Origin: Plasmopara viticola
Lineage: Eukaryota > Oomycota > Peronosporomycetes > Peronosporales > Peronosporaceae
Assembly: GCA_001695595.3 (NCBI GenBank)
Contig: MBPM02000085.1
Span: forward strand, 124,001-188,000
DNA length: 64,000 nucleotides
Direction: 5' to 3'
Position 1 is the stretch's first letter; each line of letters starts with the position of its first letter. Both the position numbers and the translations under genes were made by a program. Of this stretch, positions 61,041-64,000 are shown in pieces. The notes beneath the pieces were generated by a model, which made no database searches, was not told the origin of the DNA, and saw only the letters and a list, made by a program, of their open reading frames with translations.

Positions 61041-64000
61041 CTCCCACTTGACTCGACAGCCTTTTGTGCTTGAATGCCGAGCATGCTTCGAAGTTTGCAG
61101 AATTGCGTAGCTGGAATTGACTTCGTCATGATATCGGCCAGCATATCCTGATTCGGACAGTACTCGAGCACCACTTGATTGGCTTCAACCTTCTCGCGCA
61201 CGAAATGGAATCGAATGTCGATGTGCTTAGTGCGCTTTCGAAACATCGGGTTCTTGGCCAGCGCAATCGAGCCTTGGTTGTCTTCATAAATCTTGATCGC
61301 ATCGTCGTTTCTTATTTCGCCGAGTTCGCATAGAAATGTCTTTAGCCACACTGCTTCTTGTGTAGCCTCCGAAAGGGCCATGTATTCGGCTTCGGTCGAT
61401 GAAAGCGCCACCGTCCGCTGTTTCTTGCTTCGCTAGCTGATACATCCGCCATTAAGCTTGATCAAATATCCGCTTGTGCTTCTGCGAGACTCAATGTCTC
61501 CAGCCCAATCTGCATCTGAATAGCCCATTAGCTCGGCGGTGCCGCTACGCGTAAATTCGAGTCCATATGTTGGTGTTGCTTGAAGATACCGCAATACGCG
61601 CTTGAGAGCTTGCCAGTGTGTTGGACAGGGATCCGACGCAAATTGGCTGAGGGCACCTACTGCCGTAACGAGGTCCGGACGCGTCGCCACCATCAAGTAC
61701 ATGATAGCTCCGACAGCACTCGGTAAGGCACATTCTTCATGGTTTCTTCATGTTTGCAGCCGCCCTCGCACATGTTCTTCTTCAACATAAGTCCAGGGGC
61801 TTGAGGCGTCCTCACAGGCTTACTTTCTTGCATGCCAAACTTGATTAATATCGACTTCAGGAAATTTGTTTGCCGCATCGTCGCTTGGCCAGCCTTGTGG
61901 TCGACCTTGATCTCAACACCGAGAAAATACCTGAGTTGACCAAGATCTGTCATCTCAAACCGATTGCTCAGCATGCGCTTAGTCGATTTAATGAGCTCTT
62001 CGTTGCCACTTGCGATGATAAGGTCGTCAACGTAAACAACCACAAAAGCCATGTCACCATTACCATTCCGTTTGACGTACACACAATGGTCTGAGTCGCA
62101 CTTGATAAAACCAATCTTGAGCATGAAATCATCAATGGTCTGGTTCCACACGCGAGGTGACTGTTTTAAGCCGTATAACGATCGTTTAAGCTTGCAAACG
62201 TAGTCGGGGTGGGTTGCGTCAACGTATCCGTCCGGCTGTGTCATATAGATGTCTTCAGCGAGCATACATTTCAGAAACGCTGTCTTCACATCCATTTGGT
62301 GAAGCAACAGATTGTACCTGGCTGCCAAACTCAGCACGATCCGAATAGAGGTGAACTTGGCCACAGGTGCGAAAGTTTCCTCATAGTCGATGCCAAACGT
62401 CTGCGAAAAACCCTTTGCAACCAGTAGAGCCTTGTATCGCTCAACTCGACCATCCAGGTTTTCTTTGACACGAAACACCCATCTGCAGCCGATTGCTTTG
62501 CGTCCTTTTGGCGGTTGCACGATATCCCAGGTGTCATTTTTGGACAGGGAGTCGATCTCCGAGTCACATGCTGCTTTCCATTTGCTTGCATTCTTGGATT
62601 CCATAGCCGACTTGAACGTAGTTGGCATATCTCCCCCTGAATCCATGACGTAAGCAGCTTCGAAGCTTGAGCCATCTTGAGCTGCTGCTGACATCTCATC
62701 AAGGCCTTGATTTCTGCTATACCGAGTAGAGTGCGTGTTGTGCTGTGCGAACCGCTTAGCACTTCTTGTCTCAGTAGCCTTCTCCAACGAATCCGTTCGC
62801 TGGTGTCTCTTGTTACCACTTTCATCGCTTTCTTCCATTTCCGCATCATCGTTATGAATTTGGTCCTCATGCTGCGAGTCCTCATCCGTTGTATTTTCAT
62901 CATGTATATAGACTTGCTCTTGACGATAATCACGCTTTCCAATGTCGAAAACGTCTTCCATGAATTGCGCGTCTCGGCTTACCAGCACACGACCACTCTT
63001 GATTTCCTCGAACCGATACGCTTTTTCATGATCCGAATATCCGATAAATCGACAGCAAACCGATCGGGCATCAAACTTTGCGCGCTTTTCTTTAGGCACC
63101 GTCACATACGCATGGCAGCCAAAGACTTTCAGATTCGCAAGCAATGGCTTCTTTCCCGTCCAAGCTTGATATGGAGAAATGTCTTGATTGAGAGCACGCG
63201 TTGGACACCGATTTCGAAGAAACATAGCCGTCATGACTGCTTCACCCCAGTACACATTCGTCAATCCAGCATGCTCCATCATGCAGCGTGCACATTCCAC
63301 CAATGTTCTGTTCATTCGCTCTGCAACTCCGTTAAGCTGAGGAGTGTAGGGCGGCGTAAATTTCTGCACGATTCCATGATTGCTGCAAAACTTGGCCATT
63401 TCGCTCGAAGTGTACTCTCCGCCATCATCGCTGCGAAGCGTTTTCACTCGTTTTCCTGTTTGGTTCTCGGCAAGAACGACAAAATTTGCGAATTTCGCGG
63501 CTACTTCCGACTTGTTTCGCAGCAAGTAAACCATGCAAAAGTGTGCCTTGTCATCAATAAATGTGACAAAATAACGCTTTCCACCAAAAGTCGATGTCTG
63601 CATCGGCCCACACACATCGCTGTGAATTGCCTCAAGCAGTTGCTTTGAACGGCTTGGTGACAAATTTGAGAAACTCACTCTCGTTTGTTTACCGAGTGAG
63701 CACCCGTCACACTTCCACTGTATTACTGAACCCATGTCAAGTCCGTAGCCAATCTTTTTCTTTATCATAGTGTCGAGACCACCATAGCTTATATGGCCAA
63801 ATCGAAGGTGCCAGAGGTACGAATTGGTGTCCCCATGGCATCCCGACGAAGTTATCACATTAGCCTCATCCGGAAGAAGTGGCGTCATGCAGAGCTTGAA
63901 CAGATCTTTGCCTTCGCGAGCACCAAGCTTCCACTTGAGGCCCTTTATCATAGCAAAACAACCTTCATGTTCAAACGTCACGGCGCCAACATCCTTTGTA
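60986..64000 (-). pseudogene. gag-pol: A1-4 gag-pol, 5' partial, with one stop and one frameshift
   Basis: Open from 64000 through the GAG-pre-integrase region, integrase (HSDVCGPM, SDDGGEY in place of SDNGGEY, VAERMNR), acidic linker, RT (YVDD near 62024-62035) and into RNase H. One base is missing near 61720 (CACTCGG against CACTTCGG). A TAG (61433-61435) replaces Trp in CISWRSK. The tail ends at 60986-60988 within the LTR. An Arg-to-Leu change occurs in ARLVAKGF (ALLVAKGF). Confidence 0.92.

Larger units (their letters stand above)
60822..64000 (-). mobile_element. A1-4: A1 element, 3' LTR and pol, runs off the window
   Basis: A partial 3' LTR (60822-61040), then RNase H, RT, integrase and the protease end, continuing past 64000. 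Its start and 5' LTR are not visible. Confidence 0.92.

Noticed and set aside
62707..63648. Open frames of about 280-313 codons antisense to A1 integrase (also 47913-48752)
   Set aside because: They lie opposite catalytic integrase codons, have no motif of their own, and are broken in A1-1.

Overview
The window is a pure transposable-element block. Every base I can assign belongs to Ty1/copia-type LTR retrotransposons (gag, aspartic protease, integrase, reverse transcriptase, RNase H in that order) or to their LTRs. I find no host gene, tRNA, rRNA or CRISPR array. There is one 10-N assembly gap at 60812-60821. The likely host is an oomycete of the Phytophthora/downy-mildew type. This rests on the style of the polyproteins and on LTR promoters that resemble the oomycete Inr plus flanking-promoter-region core; it is inference, not proof.

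Element labels are local to this window. Family A has LTRs of about 279-334 bp, an integrase with a DNGGEY motif and an ORF that runs into the 3' LTR. Its subtypes are A1-A4. Family B has LTRs of about 259-383 bp, an integrase with HDGAKEF and a stop codon sitting on a G-rich polypurine tract. Its subtypes are B1-B4. In both families the primer-binding site directly after the 5' LTR is GGTTATGAGCCC, complementary to the anticodon arm of initiator tRNA-Met, and the gag-pol start codon lies inside it.

Layout. 1-11049: a four-deep nest. A1-1 (3129-7791, +) sits in A2-1 (631-9950, -), which sits in A3-1 (1-630 and 9956-11049, +), which sits in A4-1 (11050 onward, +). Target duplications are exact where both sides are visible. 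11050-22689: a tandem array A4 body, LTR, A4 body, chimeric LTR, A2 gag; the second A4 body is split by the full-length B1-1 (13800-18529, -). 22690-28433: a truncated B1-2 (-) fused to a truncated A3-2 (-), giving a chimeric ORF. 28434-35643: B2-1 (+), split by the full-length B1-3 (29267-34002, -). 35644-41212: a rubble of broken pieces (A3-3, A4-3, B3-1, A4-4, A1-2). 41213-54349: A3-4 (41918-46664, -) inside the hybrid A1-3 (41213-50646, -), itself abutting the decayed A4-5 (50647-54349, -). 54350-59186: old B3-2 split by the decayed B4-1 (54532-59154, +). 59187-60811: decayed A3-5 (-). After the gap, A1-4 (60822-64000, -) runs off the window.

The only uninterrupted full-length gag-pol frames are B1-1 and B1-3 (1346 codons each). 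A2-1 was an intact 1380-codon frame until A1-1 landed in its integrase region. Identical LTR pairs in A1-1 and A2-1 indicate very recent activity. The block has also been reshaped by LTR-LTR recombination, microhomology deletions and shuffling of LTR regulatory modules.
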